DNA from: Acidobacteriota bacterium
GTDB taxonomy: Bacteria; Acidobacteriota; UBA6911
DNA: 64,000 bases
Direction: 5' to 3'
Assembly (NCBI GenBank): GCA_012729555.1
Contig: JAAYCX010000019.1
Coordinates: 1 to 64,000, forward strand
The notes under the pieces were generated by a model. That model saw only the letters and a program-made list of their open reading frames with translations, did no database searches and was not told the DNA's origin. Shown here piece by piece: positions 8,896 to 19,321 of the stretch; position 1 is the stretch's first letter; each line of letters begins with the position of its first letter. The translations under genes and the position numbers were made by a program.

Positions 8896-9828
8896 TCAGA
8901 AAAAGGCCCCCTGGCCGCGGCGCGACCGCCGGCGGTGGCGCACCACGCGGGGCAACAAAGCGAGCGAGCGCGCCCCGGCCAGAAGCCCGATGCTCACCCC
9001 GGCCGCGTCCCCCGCGACAAGCGCCCGCGCCGTTTCCTGGGCCAGCCGGATAAACGTCACCGCGACGTTGCGCGCCAGGGGGTGGTCCATCCGCTTGAGC
9101 CGGAAGAGGCTCAGCCACGTCATCCGGTCGAGCCGCTGGGCCGGGGTGAGCACCCGCCCCTCCATCCGGTGGTCGATGTAGGAATGGAGCACCACCGCTT
9201 CGGGCACCAGTCCCGACTGCCAGCCGTGCCGTTCGGCCCGCAGGTGGTAGTCGTACTCCACCCCGTAGAGGAAAAAGAGCGGGTCGTAGCCCCCCACCCG
9301 TTCGACCGTCGCTTTCCGCACCAGCTTGACCGCCCCGGGGAGAATGCCCGCGGGGTAGGCGTCCCGCAGCCGGCCGGCCGCCCGGTCGGCCCGGTAGGGG
9401 CCGAGGCGCGGGTCGCCGAGCGCGGCCTCGAACCCGGGGTCGATCCGGTCCCCCTCGAAAGTCAGGTTGGTCGGGATCAGGATCCCCATTTCGGGGTGGG
9501 CGTCGGCCGCCGCCTCGAGCCGGTCTAGCGCGTCGGGCCGCAATCGCGCGTCCTGATTGACCAGGAGAAAGTATTCCCCCGGCCGCGCCATCAGCCGCCT
9601 CAGCCCGTAGTTGCACCCCTGGCCGTACCCCAGGTTCGCACCGCTCCCGAGCACTTCGACCTGGGGGAATTCGCGGCGCACGTACTCGGCCGTGCCGTCG
9701 GTGGACGAGTTATCTACAATCATGACAGGAAGATGCGGCCTCCCCGCCAGCAGGTCCCGCAGGCAGTTCCCAACGAGCTCCCGCCCGTTCCAGGTCACGA
9801 TCAGGGCGGTGGTCTTGGAGTCGGCCAT
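8896..9828 (-). CDS. Family 2 glycosyltransferase
   Basis: 310 residues with a GT-A fold. It has ALIVTWNGRELV at the start, VDNSSTDGTAEYV for nucleotide binding and NQDARLRPDAL around residue 91, which supplies the DXD-like acidic site. FFLYGVEYDYHLRAERHGW further on resembles the catalytic ED motif. The overall look is that of rhamnosyltransferase/WcaA-type GT2 enzymes acting in polysaccharide or O-antigen assembly. The last ~60 residues are basic and may associate with the membrane. Donor and acceptor are unknown. It is likely transcribed with the COG4091 gene. Confidence 0.85.
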   Translation of the reverse strand: MADSKTTALIVTWNGRELVGNCLRDLLAGRPHLPVMIVDNSSTDGTAEYVRREFPQVEVLGSGANLGYGQGCNYGLRRLMARPGEYFLLVNQDARLRPDALDRLEAAADAHPEMGILIPTNLTFEGDRIDPGFEAALGDPRLGPYRADRAAGRLRDAYPAGILPGAVKLVRKATVERVGGYDPLFFLYGVEYDYHLRAERHGWQSGLVPEAVVLHSYIDHRMEGRVLTPAQRLDRMTWLSLFRLKRMDHPLARNVAVTFIRLAQETARALVAGDAAGVSIGLLAGARSLALLPRVVRHRRRSRRGQGAFF

Positions 9829-10078
9829 AGCGGAACAAAACCTCGAGTCGAAACCTCGCGCGCCACATGTTCACGGCTATCCAAAAGCCGCGAGATTCTA
9901 TCCCGACCCCCGCCAAAAGTCGATGGCCATTATGGCGCCCGCATACCCCGGCAATGATGATATTCGACATCTCCTCCGCTGTTTATCATGATCATTGACG
10001 GCAGACCCCACAGCCGTCACCACCCTCTGGAACGCCGGACGGCAATCGAGCTCAAAGGCCTCGCAGAATGGGACCCCC
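9829..10078. other. Gene-free spacer upstream of the glycosyltransferase
   Basis: About 320 bases between the glycosyltransferase and the ABC-F gene contain no convincing gene. Composition shifts here from high GC to more moderate GC. I see only the terminator of the ABC-F gene at its right edge (10079-10108) and small imperfect palindromes such as GGCCATTATGGCGCC, with no recognisable coding remnant. Confidence 0.5.
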
Positions 10079-10108
10079 AAAAATGCTCAAGGGCCTCCAG
10101 GCGTTGAG
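10079..10108 (-). terminator. Terminator of the ABC-F gene
   Basis: Read leftwards: CTCAA c GCCT gg AGGC cc TTGAG, a nested hairpin, followed by CATTTTT. It lies about 40 bases beyond the ABC-F stop codon. Confidence 0.5.
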
Positions 10109-10149
10109 GGAGCATTCGGGTAAGATCCTTTTCCGGATCCGCAGCCGAT

Positions 10150-11808
10150 CTATGCGATCATGGATCGCACCTGGCCCGAGGGTTCCGACTGGGACAGGTA
10201 TTGGGAATAGGGTCCCCTGAAATCTTCGATCCGCCCGTTCCCGAAGTGCCATATGCGCGTCGCCACCTCGTCGATGACCTCGTGGTCATGCGTCACCAGG
10301 AGCAGCGTGCCTGCATATCGCTGCAGGGCGATGTTCAGAGCATTGATCGATTCCAGGTCGAGGTGATTGGTGGGCTCATCCAGCACGAGGATATTGGGTT
10401 TTTGCAGCATGAGACGGCACAGGATGATGCGGGCGGCTTCGCCCCCGGAAAGGGTGTCGGTGCGTTTCAGGGCATCGTCGCCGCTGAACAGCATCTGTCC
10501 GAGCAGCCCGCGCAACTCCTGCTGGGAGGCGGCGGGATCGCATTCGCGCAGCCATTCGATCACGCTCATGCCGGGCGGGATGGAGTCCCCGTGGTCCTGC
10601 GCAAAGTATCCGACGGCCGCTTCATGACCCCAGGTCACCGTCCCGCCGTCGACGGGGAACTCCCGGTCTGCGGCATCGATATTGCCGGAGGCGCAGCAAA
10701 TCAGCGCTTTCAGCAGCGTGGTCTTTCCCGCGCCGTTGCGCCCGATCAGGGCGATCTTTTCCCCGCGGCTGACCTTGGCGCTGAAGTCGCGGATGACCGG
10801 GACCTGCCCGTCTGCGCCCGCGTACGACTTGGCGAGCCGATCCACCTCGAGCGGATGTTTCCCCGAGGGACGCGCAACGTCGAACCGGATAAACGGGCGC
10901 TGGATATTCGATTTTGCCAGCTCCGAGGTCTGAAGCCTTTCGACCTCCTTCTTCCTGGAGGTCACCTGGGAAGAGCGCGTGCCCGCCGCGAAGCGGGCGA
11001 TGAATTCGTTCAACTGCGCGATCTTCTTCTCTCTCTGGGCATTGCCGGCTTCGATGCGCGACCGGACCTGCGTCTTGGCCAGCACCATATCGTCGTAACC
11101 GCCGGTGTAGGTGAGGACCGTCTGGTAGTCGATGTCCGCCGTATGGGTACAGACCTCGTTGAGAAAATGACGGTCATGCGAAATGACGATGAGGCAGCCC
11201 GAATACGCGCAGAGATATTCCTGGAGCCAGTGGACCGAATCGAGATCGAGGTTGTTGGTGGGCTCGTCGAGCAACAGCACCTCCGGGTTGCCGAACAGGG
11301 CCTGGGCCAGCAGAACCCTCACCTTCTGCCCCCCCTGCAGCTCACCCATCTTGCGTTCGTGCAGGGATTCCGGGATATCCAGGCCCTCGAGCAGGATGGC
11401 GGCATCCGTTTCCGCCGTATAGCCGCCTTCGTCGCCCATGATCCCTTCGAGCTCTCCCAGACGCATGCCATCACGATCCGTGAGGGTATCGGGATCCTTG
11501 GCATACAGCGCCTCGCGCTCCTGCATGGCGTTCCACAAAGCGGTATTCCCGAGGATCACCGCATCGAGCACGCGGTACGATTCAAAGGCAAACTGATCCT
11601 GCCGCAGGACGCCCATCTTTCCGGGCCGTGTCACCGAACCCCCTTCGGGCTCCATTTCCCCGGTCAGGATCTTCATGAGCGTCGACTTTCCGGCGCCGTT
11701 CGGCCCCGTGATCGCATAGCGTCGTCCGGCAATAAAGGTTGTGGAGACGTTTTCAAACAGGACGAGAGCGCCAAACCGCATGGAAATGTTGTTGAGAGAC
11801 AGCTGCAT
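10150..11808 (-). CDS. ABC-F family ATPase, YbiT-like
   Basis: 552 residues starting MQLSLNNISMRFG. There are two ATP-binding domains and no membrane segments: Walker A GPNGAGKST and GRNGAGKTT, with LSGGEAARI in the second. Between them lies the basic ABC-F linker. Sequence marks such as RQDQFAFE, YFAQDH and the C-terminal DF-x-Y-x-x-YL stretch match the YbiT/EttA group, which binds the ribosome and modulates translation. The open frame extends to 11955, but the extra N-terminus would run into a repeated element and is not family-like. Codon use is less GC-rich than neighbours, suggesting transfer. Gene symbol withheld because orthology is unproven. Confidence 0.88.
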   Translation of the reverse strand: MQLSLNNISMRFGALVLFENVSTTFIAGRRYAITGPNGAGKSTLMKILTGEMEPEGGSVTRPGKMGVLRQDQFAFESYRVLDAVILGNTALWNAMQEREALYAKDPDTLTDRDGMRLGELEGIMGDEGGYTAETDAAILLEGLDIPESLHERKMGELQGGQKVRVLLAQALFGNPEVLLLDEPTNNLDLDSVHWLQEYLCAYSGCLIVISHDRHFLNEVCTHTADIDYQTVLTYTGGYDDMVLAKTQVRSRIEAGNAQREKKIAQLNEFIARFAAGTRSSQVTSRKKEVERLQTSELAKSNIQRPFIRFDVARPSGKHPLEVDRLAKSYAGADGQVPVIRDFSAKVSRGEKIALIGRNGAGKTTLLKALICCASGNIDAADREFPVDGGTVTWGHEAAVGYFAQDHGDSIPPGMSVIEWLRECDPAASQQELRGLLGQMLFSGDDALKRTDTLSGGEAARIILCRLMLQKPNILVLDEPTNHLDLESINALNIALQRYAGTLLLVTHDHEVIDEVATRIWHFGNGRIEDFRGPYSQYLSQSEPSGQVRSMIA

Positions 11809-11932
11809 GGGAAAAAAGGCTCCGGGAGTGAGGGGACACGGCGACCTGACCGCAGAAAACCGCTGGGCCCAGTCGCAGAAAAAACCCGAAGTATACCCGG
11901 AAAGGCAGCTATCGCCAAATAAATGAAAAACC

Positions 11933-12125
11933 GGGACGTCCCACCCGTTACCCATTTATCAAAGCCCACCCGCAGCCCCGGCTCTGTCATCTGTCATGCT
12001 GCCGACAAAACCAAAATCTAAAACGATAAACCCGGTTCTCTTTGCGGGTCTTCAGTCGTTTGGGTACGGGCAGGCTTTTCGCCAGATCGGCTCTGTGATT
12101 GGGGACAATGGTGACTGTCCCCTCC
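11933..12125. repeat. ~195-bp direct repeat, copy A
   Basis: Starts with GGGACGTCCCACCCGTTACC and ends with a palindrome (arms GGGGACAAT and ACTGTCCCC around GGTG, 12101-12122) plus CTCC. The last ~65 bases (12061-12125) match 13010-13074 almost throughout, including TGGGTACGG, CAGGCTTTTC and TCGGCTCTG. The two copies bracket the higBA module. It fills most of the gene-free 11809-12131 stretch. Confidence 0.75.
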
Positions 12126-12131
12126 TACTCC

Positions 12132-12423
12132 TTATGCAGCGGCTTTCCGTACCCGCAATTCAACTTTGTATCCTGTGGCAGAAAGTACCCGAATCAAAAG
12201 ATCCGTCGACATCCCATGTGTGTTCCCATTAGCGATAGCCGTCACGCGTGTGCGAGAAGTTCCTGCCTTTTTGGCGATCTCTGCGTGTGTATATCGTCCA
12301 TTCTGGATGATTTTTGTCAAAGCGCAGGTGAGATCGGAACGAAACTCCATTTCTCCCGTTTCCGCCGCAGATAAACCCATAGCTCTTCCCAAGTCTTCGG
12401 CAGTCCTGGTGCGGATGGGCTTT

Positions 12424-12443
<20 letters not shown>
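12132..12443 (-). CDS. higA: HigA-type antitoxin with Xre-family helix-turn-helix
   Basis: 103 residues. A helix-turn-helix around residues 53-75 (HAEIAKKAGTSRTRVTAIANG) is followed by a short beta tail (GYKVELRVR). In HigBA modules the toxin gene comes first and the antitoxin also represses the promoter; here the antitoxin start overlaps the toxin stop by 20 bases, in that order. The gene is less GC-rich than the chromosome and lies inside a repeat-bracketed segment. Confidence 0.85.
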
Positions 12444-14444
<2,001 letters not shown>

Positions 14445-14464
14445 CCGCCCCCGGACCGGCGGCG

Positions 14465-14502
14465 GAAACGAAAACGGGCGGCCTCCGGGCCGCCCGTTTT
14501 TT
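14465..14502. terminator. Bidirectional terminator between enolase and the ABC ATPase
   Basis: Hairpin with arms AAAACGGGCGGCC and GGCCGCCCGTTTT and a four-base loop, followed by TT on the right. The A-rich left flank supplies a T-run for leftward transcription. It lies between two convergent genes. Confidence 0.85.
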
Positions 14503-14520
14503 GTGCGTTTCGTCAGGGGA

Positions 14521-15249
14521 CTACTTCGGCACCTTCTCGTCGCTGTGGATCTGCCCGTCGAGCAGGCGGATGATGCGGTAGGCGTGTTCGGCGATGTCGT
14601 TTTCGTGGGTGACCAGCAGGATCGTGTTCCCCCGCTTGTGCAGCGTGTCGAAGATTTCCATGATTTCCCTGCTCGTCGCGCTGTCGAGGTTGCCCGTCGG
14701 CTCGTCGGCGAGGATGAGCGAGGGGTTGTTGACCAGCGCCCGGGCGATGGCCACCCTCTGGCGCTGCCCCCCGGAAAGCTCGTTGGGCCGGTGGTAGACC
14801 CGCTCCCCAAGATCCACGTTCTGGAGCGCCTTGATCGCCCGCTCCTTCCTGTCATGCGACGCGGTCCCGTTGTAGATCAGCGGGAGTTCCACGTTGTGCA
14901 GCGCCGAAGCGCGCGGCAACAGGTTGAAGGTCTGGAACACGAACCCGATCTCCTTGTTGCGGATATGGGCCAGTTCGTCGTCGTCCATCTGCGAGACCAG
15001 CCGCTCGTTGAGCATGTACGTCCCCTTCGAGGGGGTGTCCAGGCAGCCGATCAGGTTCATCAGGGTCGATTTCCCCGACCCCGAGGGCCCCATGATGGCG
15101 ACGTACGATCCCCGGACGATGGAGAAGGTGACGCCCCTCAGGGCATGGATCTGCTCCGTTCCCATCTGGTAGGTTTTCCAGAGATCCTCGATGTGAATCA
15201 GGATGTTGTTGTCCCCGCCGGCGCTGCTATCGTTGGTTCCGCTCATCAT
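14521..15249 (-). CDS. ABC transporter ATP-binding protein, MacB/LolD type
   Basis: 242 residues forming a single nucleotide-binding domain: Walker [17 protein letters not shown]-loop [11 protein letters not shown], signature [15 protein letters not shown], Walker [15 protein letters not shown]-loop [12 protein letters not shown]. This is the type that pairs with MacB/FtsX-like permeases. It lies 22 bases downstream of the efflux adaptor gene and is surely cotranscribed with it. No permease gene follows; two orphan MacB-like permeases lie at 29.2-31.7 kb and are the obvious candidates. Confidence 0.93.
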   Translation of the reverse strand: MMSGTNDSSAGGDNNILIHIEDLWKTYQMGTEQIHALRGVTFSIVRGSYVAIMGPSGSGKSTLMNLIGCLDTPSKGTYMLNERLVSQMDDDELAHIRNKEIGFVFQTFNLLPRASALHNVELPLIYNGTASHDRKERAIKALQNVDLGERVYHRPNELSGGQRQRVAIARALVNNPSLILADEPTGNLDSATSREIMEIFDTLHKRGNTILLVTHENDIAEHAYRIIRLLDGQIHSDEKVPK

Positions 15250-15271
15250 GCTCCTCTATGCTTCGTTCAGG

Positions 15272-16732
15272 CTATCGTTTTGCATCGGTTTTGGACGACT
15301 TGTCGACTTTGACGAAGGTGCCGTCCTTGATGGTGCGCAGGGTCTGGAAGCTGCCCGAGACGATGGTCTCCCCTTCCTGGAGGTTCTCCAGGACCTCGAT
15401 TTCGGACTCCCCGGTGATCCCGGTCTTCACGTCCCGGAAGCGGGCCATGCCGTTCTCCCCGACCACGAACACCCCTTCGAGCTCTTTTTTCTCGGGCTCG
15501 TCATCGCCGCGCCCGGAAGCCTTCGCCACCCTCCCCGATTGCGCGTTCACGTCGGGGGGGTGATACTTCCCGTCCTTGTCCACCTCGACGTCGCGCACCG
15601 TCAGCGCCTGCATGGGGATGACCAGTATGTCGTTGCGGACATCGGTGGTGATGTCGCCCGTGCACGACATGCCCGGCCGCAGCTTGGGCGAGGGGTCGAG
15701 CAGCGTCACGATCACCTTGAAGTCCTTGGCCTCCTGGGACGCGGCCGACGACTGGATGGGGCTGTTGCCGATTTCGGTGACTTCCCCCTCGAAAACCACG
15801 TCGGGGAGGGCGTCCACCTTGACCTCGGTGATGTCGCCCAGGGAAAGGTTCACCACGTCGGTCTCGTCCACCTTCAGCTCGGCCTGGATGACGCTCAGGT
15901 TGGCGATCGTCATCAGGGTCGCCTCGGGGTTGCTCATGATCCCCGGCTGGGCGCGCTCCCCCTTTTCCACGTTGAGCTGGGTGATCACCCCGTCGAGCGG
16001 GGAGTAGAGGGTGGTCTTCTTCAGCTGGTCCTTGGCCCGCGTGAGGCTGGCCATCGCGGCCCGCGCGTTGGCCAGCCGCGCCTCGGCCGATGCCTTGCTC
16101 TGCTCGATGTTGTTGCGGGAGACCTTGACCTGGCTCTCCGTCTGGGAGGCCTGCGCCCGGGCCACCTCGAGCCGCGACTGCGCGGCCTTGAAATCGTTCT
16201 GCGCCGCCTCGTACTCGTCGCGCGAAATCAGGCCGTCTTCGTGCAGGAGCTGCTTGCGCTTGAAACTGCTCTCCGCCCGGGTGAAGTTGTGCTCCGCCTG
16301 CGCGAGTTCCGCGCGCGCCGACCGGAGCGAGGCCTCGTCCCTCTTGAGGTTCGCCTCGGCGTTCATGATCAGGAACTCCTGCGCCCGCGTCTCCGCCAGC
16401 GCGGCGTCGTACTGCGCCCGGCTCGAGGCCTGATCCGCCTCCGTCTGGATCGGGTCGATGCGCAGCAGCACGTCCCCTTTCCTGACCGCGGCTCCCTCCC
16501 GGAGCGGCAGCTCGGTGATGATGCCCGCGATTTCGGACTGCAGATCGACGAATTCCTTGGCGCGAATCTCGCCGCTGGCCGTGACCTTGGAGCTCAGGGT
16601 ATCCTTGCGCTTCACAACCGACGTCTGAACGAGGACGGTATTTTTGCGGCTGATCTTGACGCTGGCTACCACTATGATCAGCAGGGCCAAGATGGCACCA
16701 CCGATAACCCAGACTTTTTTCCCCTTGGTCAT
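15272..16732 (-). CDS. Periplasmic adaptor (membrane fusion protein) of a MacA/HlyD type
   Basis: 486 residues. An N-terminal membrane anchor (VWVIGGAILALLIIVVASV) is followed by a split biotinyl-lipoyl-like domain (SEIAGIITELPLREGAAVRKGDVLL and YSPLDGVITQLNVEKGE), which flanks a long coiled-coil hairpin rich in Ala, Glu and Gln (about 100-240). A beta-barrel and membrane-proximal region complete it. Such adaptors bridge an inner-membrane pump to an outer-membrane channel. A charged insertion near residues 405-425 (SGRGDDEPEKKE) is unusual. The start is supported by AGGTGA upstream. Confidence 0.9.
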   Translation of the reverse strand: MTKGKKVWVIGGAILALLIIVVASVKISRKNTVLVQTSVVKRKDTLSSKVTASGEIRAKEFVDLQSEIAGIITELPLREGAAVRKGDVLLRIDPIQTEADQASSRAQYDAALAETRAQEFLIMNAEANLKRDEASLRSARAELAQAEHNFTRAESSFKRKQLLHEDGLISRDEYEAAQNDFKAAQSRLEVARAQASQTESQVKVSRNNIEQSKASAEARLANARAAMASLTRAKDQLKKTTLYSPLDGVITQLNVEKGERAQPGIMSNPEATLMTIANLSVIQAELKVDETDVVNLSLGDITEVKVDALPDVVFEGEVTEIGNSPIQSSAASQEAKDFKVIVTLLDPSPKLRPGMSCTGDITTDVRNDILVIPMQALTVRDVEVDKDGKYHPPDVNAQSGRVAKASGRGDDEPEKKELEGVFVVGENGMARFRDVKTGITGESEIEVLENLQEGETIVSGSFQTLRTIKDGTFVKVDKSSKTDAKR

Positions 16733-16896
16733 CTGCTTTTCACCTCCATTCGGGGCAATGTCGAATACTACGAGCGGCCGGGACGAAAGGTTTCATATTT
16801 CGTTGAAATCATACGCGATTCCGGCCCCCGATTGAATACCCGACATCGCCGGCGTACCATGAAGGGAGGGGGGCAACCCCGTTCGGGAGAACTCCG

Positions 16897-17169
16897 ATGC
16901 CGGAATCCGAAATCAGGAAGCTCGTCAGGCAGCTGGGTGCGTCCATCAACGAAACGCTCTCCGAGTCACCCGGGATCAACGAGAGCATCCGTGTCATCCG
17001 CGCGGCCGGGTACGAGGTGTATCTCTCCATCGAAGCCAGAATCGGCGCCCGCTCCCCGGCCGAGGGGGAGCGGACGGTTGCCGGAAGGGAACCGGTGCGG
17101 CTCACGATCACAGAAGACGACGCTAAATTCTTGAAAGCATTGAAGATATCGGTAGACGACCCCGTCTAG
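16897..17169 (+). CDS. Small protein of unknown function
   Basis: 90 residues, starting after GGGAGAA at a good distance. The N-terminal half is helical (SEIRKLVRQLGASINETLSE). The C-terminal half has a YEVYLSIEARIG strand and a TITEDDAKFLKALKI helix. I do not recognise a family. The end overlaps the bactofilin stop codon by a few bases on the opposite strand. Composition and the ribosome-binding site support a real gene. Confidence 0.6.
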   Translation: MPESEIRKLVRQLGASINETLSESPGINESIRVIRAAGYEVYLSIEARIGARSPAEGERTVAGREPVRLTITEDDAKFLKALKISVDDPV

Positions 17170-17537
17170 CCCGGCGCGGGCGCCTCCGCGGGGGGGGTGT
17201 TCATGTTACAGCGCCCCTCGAACACCGCCCCGGCTTCGATGATGAGGCACGGGGAGTAGATTTCCCCGTAAACCTTCCCTTCCTTGTGAATTTCCACCCG
17301 GTCGGAGGCGTGGATGGTGCCGCGGAATTCCCCCCGGATCGAAATCCGCCGGACGTGGGCCTCCGCGTCGATCCTGCCGCCCGGCCCGATTTCCAGGGCC
17401 GCTTCCGCCTTCAACTTCCCCTTGAGCACGCCGTCGATGCGCGCCCCGGTGGCAAACAGGAACTCCCCGTTCAGCTCAGCCCCTTCCCCCAGTTGGCTGA
17501 CAATCTCACTTGCGGATTTTCCCGTTCTGAATCCCAT
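17166..17537 (-). CDS. Bactofilin (polymer-forming cytoskeletal protein)
   Basis: 123 residues. The central domain repeats a short beta pattern with glycines (LNGEFLFATGARIDGVLKGKL, LEIGPGGRIDAEAHV, ISIRGEFRGTIHASDRVEI), which is the right-handed beta-helix of bactofilins. These assemble into filaments without nucleotide and position envelope or chromosome machinery. The start overlaps the end of parB by 32 bases, so the two are translated from one message. In myxobacteria a bactofilin scaffold works with ParABS, which fits this context. Confidence 0.87.
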   Translation of the reverse strand: MGFRTGKSASEIVSQLGEGAELNGEFLFATGARIDGVLKGKLKAEAALEIGPGGRIDAEAHVRRISIRGEFRGTIHASDRVEIHKEGKVYGEIYSPCLIIEAGAVFEGRCNMNTPPAEAPAPG

Positions 17538-18393
17538 GTTTGTGCTCCGTTGAATTCTGCTGTTCCTTGAGGAGGGCAAAGAGGCGCATGAGTTCCTCCT
17601 GGCCGTAGTAATGTATCCGTATCTCCCCTGAATCCTTGGACTTGGATACAATCTCCACCCGGGCTCCCAGGGCGAGGCGCAGTTGGTCCTCCGCCGCCGT
17701 CACGTTGGGGTCCTGGATGCGGGGGAGGGATGGGGCCTTGTTCTTCTTCTTCGCCCAGCGCTCCGTCTCCCGTACCGACCACCCCTTTTCGATGAGGATG
17801 ACCGCCGTCCGCTCCATCTCGAGCGGGGGGAGAGCGGCGGAAAGGAGGGCGCGCGCATGACCCGCGGACAATTTCCCTTCCGAAACCAGGAGCGAGACCG
17901 CGGGGGGGAGTTTCAGCAGCCGGACGGCGTTGGCGATGGTGCTCCGGTCCTTCCCCAGCCTCTGGGCCAGCTGTTCCTGGGTCTGCGCGGTCTCTTCCAT
18001 GAGGTGGGCGTACGCCTGCGCTTCCTCGATCGGGTTGAGCTGTTCGCGCTGAATGTTTTCCACCAGCGCCAGTTCGAGCAGCTGATCGTCGGGCACCTCC
18101 CGGACCACCGCCGGAATTCTCAACAGCCCCGCCCGCTGGGCGGCCGAAAGACGGCGCTCCCCGGCGATCAGCTGGTAATCCCGGCCGAAGGGGCGGACGA
18201 GCACCGGCTGCAGGACCCCGTTTTCGCGGATGGAGGCCGCCAGTTCCTCGATCCGCTCCTCGTCAAAAAGGATCCGGGGCTGATTTGGATTCGGAGAGAT
18301 CCGGTCGATATCGATCTCGTTCGGGGTGGGCTCCGCGCGCTCGACCTCGGGGATCAACGCCCCGAGCCCCCTACCCAATGCCTTTTTTTTCAT
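17506..18393 (-). CDS. parB: Chromosome partition protein ParB
   Basis: 295 residues. The N-terminal ParB/Srx CTPase domain has the GERRLSAAQRAGL box (about 78-90) and ENIQREQLNPIEEA. A helix-turn-helix follows (TQEQLAQRLGKDRSTIANAVRLLKLP, about 135-160), then a linker and a C-terminal dimerisation segment. ParB loads at parS and spreads as a CTP-dependent clamp. Two parS-like sites lie next to this operon. It overlaps parA by 23 bases. Confidence 0.95.
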   Translation of the reverse strand: MKKKALGRGLGALIPEVERAEPTPNEIDIDRISPNPNQPRILFDEERIEELAASIRENGVLQPVLVRPFGRDYQLIAGERRLSAAQRAGLLRIPAVVREVPDDQLLELALVENIQREQLNPIEEAQAYAHLMEETAQTQEQLAQRLGKDRSTIANAVRLLKLPPAVSLLVSEGKLSAGHARALLSAALPPLEMERTAVILIEKGWSVRETERWAKKKNKAPSLPRIQDPNVTAAEDQLRLALGARVEIVSKSKDSGEIRIHYYGQEELMRLFALLKEQQNSTEHKHGIQNGKIRK

Positions 18394-19147
18394 AGCTCAG
18401 AACTTCCTTGGCCAGACGCAGATAGCTTTCCGCCCCCTTGGAGCGTATGTCATAGATAAGAACGGGTTTACCAAAACTGGGAGCCTCCGCCAGGCGGACG
18501 TTGCGGGGGATGACGGTTTCGAGCACCTTGTCGGCAAAGTGGCTTTTCAGGTCTTCGCGCACCTGGGCGCTCAGGTTGGTCCGCTCGTCGTACATGGTCA
18601 GGAGGATCCCCTGGATGGAGAGGAGGGGATTGAACGCCCGCCGGACCCGGGCCAGGGTGTCGAAAAGATCGGTCAGCCCTTCCAGGGCGAAATATTCGCA
18701 CTGGATCGGGATCAGGACCGAATCGGCCGCGACCAGCCCGTTCAGCGTCAGGATACTGAGGGACGGGGGGCTGTCGATCAGGATGAAGTCGAAGTTCCCC
18801 ACCACCGGCTCGAGCAGCCGCTTGAGGAGGGACTCGCGTTCGGGCAACTCCAGCATTTCGATCACCGCCCCGGACAGATTCCGGTCGGCGGGGGCGAGTT
18901 TCAGGTTGTCGAGTTCCGTATCGCGCAGAATCTCGGCCAGGGGGACCGACCGGATCAGGGAATCGTAGAGACTCAGCTCCACGGAGCCCTTGACCACCCC
19001 CAGGCCGCTGCTGCAGTTGGCCTGGGCGTCGGTATCGATCACCAGGACCCGCATGTCGGCCATCGCCAGGCCGGCGGCCAGGTTGATGGTGGTGGTGGTC
19101 TTCCCCACCCCCCCTTTTTGATTGGTTACCGCGATTATTTTTGCCAT
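18371..19147 (-). CDS. parA: Chromosome partition ATPase ParA (Soj)
   Basis: 258 residues. It starts MAKIIAVTNQKGGVGKTTT, a deviant Walker A motif with the signature lysine. DTDAQAN and the DSPPSLSILTLNGL switch region follow. It binds DNA as an ATP dimer and is stimulated by ParB to move the origin region. The gene lies downstream of rsmG, mnmG and mnmE, the usual order in many phyla, and upstream of parB. Confidence 0.96.
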   Translation of the reverse strand: MAKIIAVTNQKGGVGKTTTTINLAAGLAMADMRVLVIDTDAQANCSSGLGVVKGSVELSLYDSLIRSVPLAEILRDTELDNLKLAPADRNLSGAVIEMLELPERESLLKRLLEPVVGNFDFILIDSPPSLSILTLNGLVAADSVLIPIQCEYFALEGLTDLFDTLARVRRAFNPLLSIQGILLTMYDERTNLSAQVREDLKSHFADKVLETVIPRNVRLAEAPSFGKPVLIYDIRSKGAESYLRLAKEVLSYEKKGIG

Positions 19148-19204
19148 GGGATACGCGGAAGCGAGAGTAGCACAGCGCCGGGGAAAAGTCGATCTTTTAG
19201 GGGG

Positions 19205-19220
19205 TGTTTCACGTGAAACA
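19205..19220. promoter_or_regulatory. parS site 1
   Basis: TGTTTCACGTGAAACA, a perfect 16-base palindrome identical to the widely conserved bacterial parS sequence. It lies between parA and rsmG, 58 bases upstream of the parA start. Confidence 0.93.
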
Positions 19221-19221
19221 G

Positions 19222-19321
19222 GGGGACAGTCACCACTGTCCCCGGTTTCACGTGAAACGGCGTCGGGGGGGGACGGTCATCACTGTCCGTTTTCGTTTTG
19301 GGGACGGTGGTGACTGTCCCC
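19222..19321. repeat. Three palindromic repeats, one separating two parS sites
   Basis: R1 at 19222-19243 has arms GGGGACAGT/ACTGTCCCC around CACC and is perfect. R2 at 19269-19288 is a variant (GGGGACGGT, CATC, ACTGTCC). R3 at 19300-19321 is GGGGACGGT, GGTG, ACTGTCCCC. The centres show R1 and R2 in the opposite orientation to R3. The same unit ends the two long repeats at 12.1 and 13.1 kb. R2 and R3 run into the end of rsmG. Confidence 0.85.
19244..19259. promoter_or_regulatory. parS-like site 2
   Basis: GGTTTCACGTGAAACG matches the conserved parS palindrome at 14 of 16 positions, differing only at the two ends. It is 39 bases from site 1, with repeat R1 in between. Confidence 0.75.
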
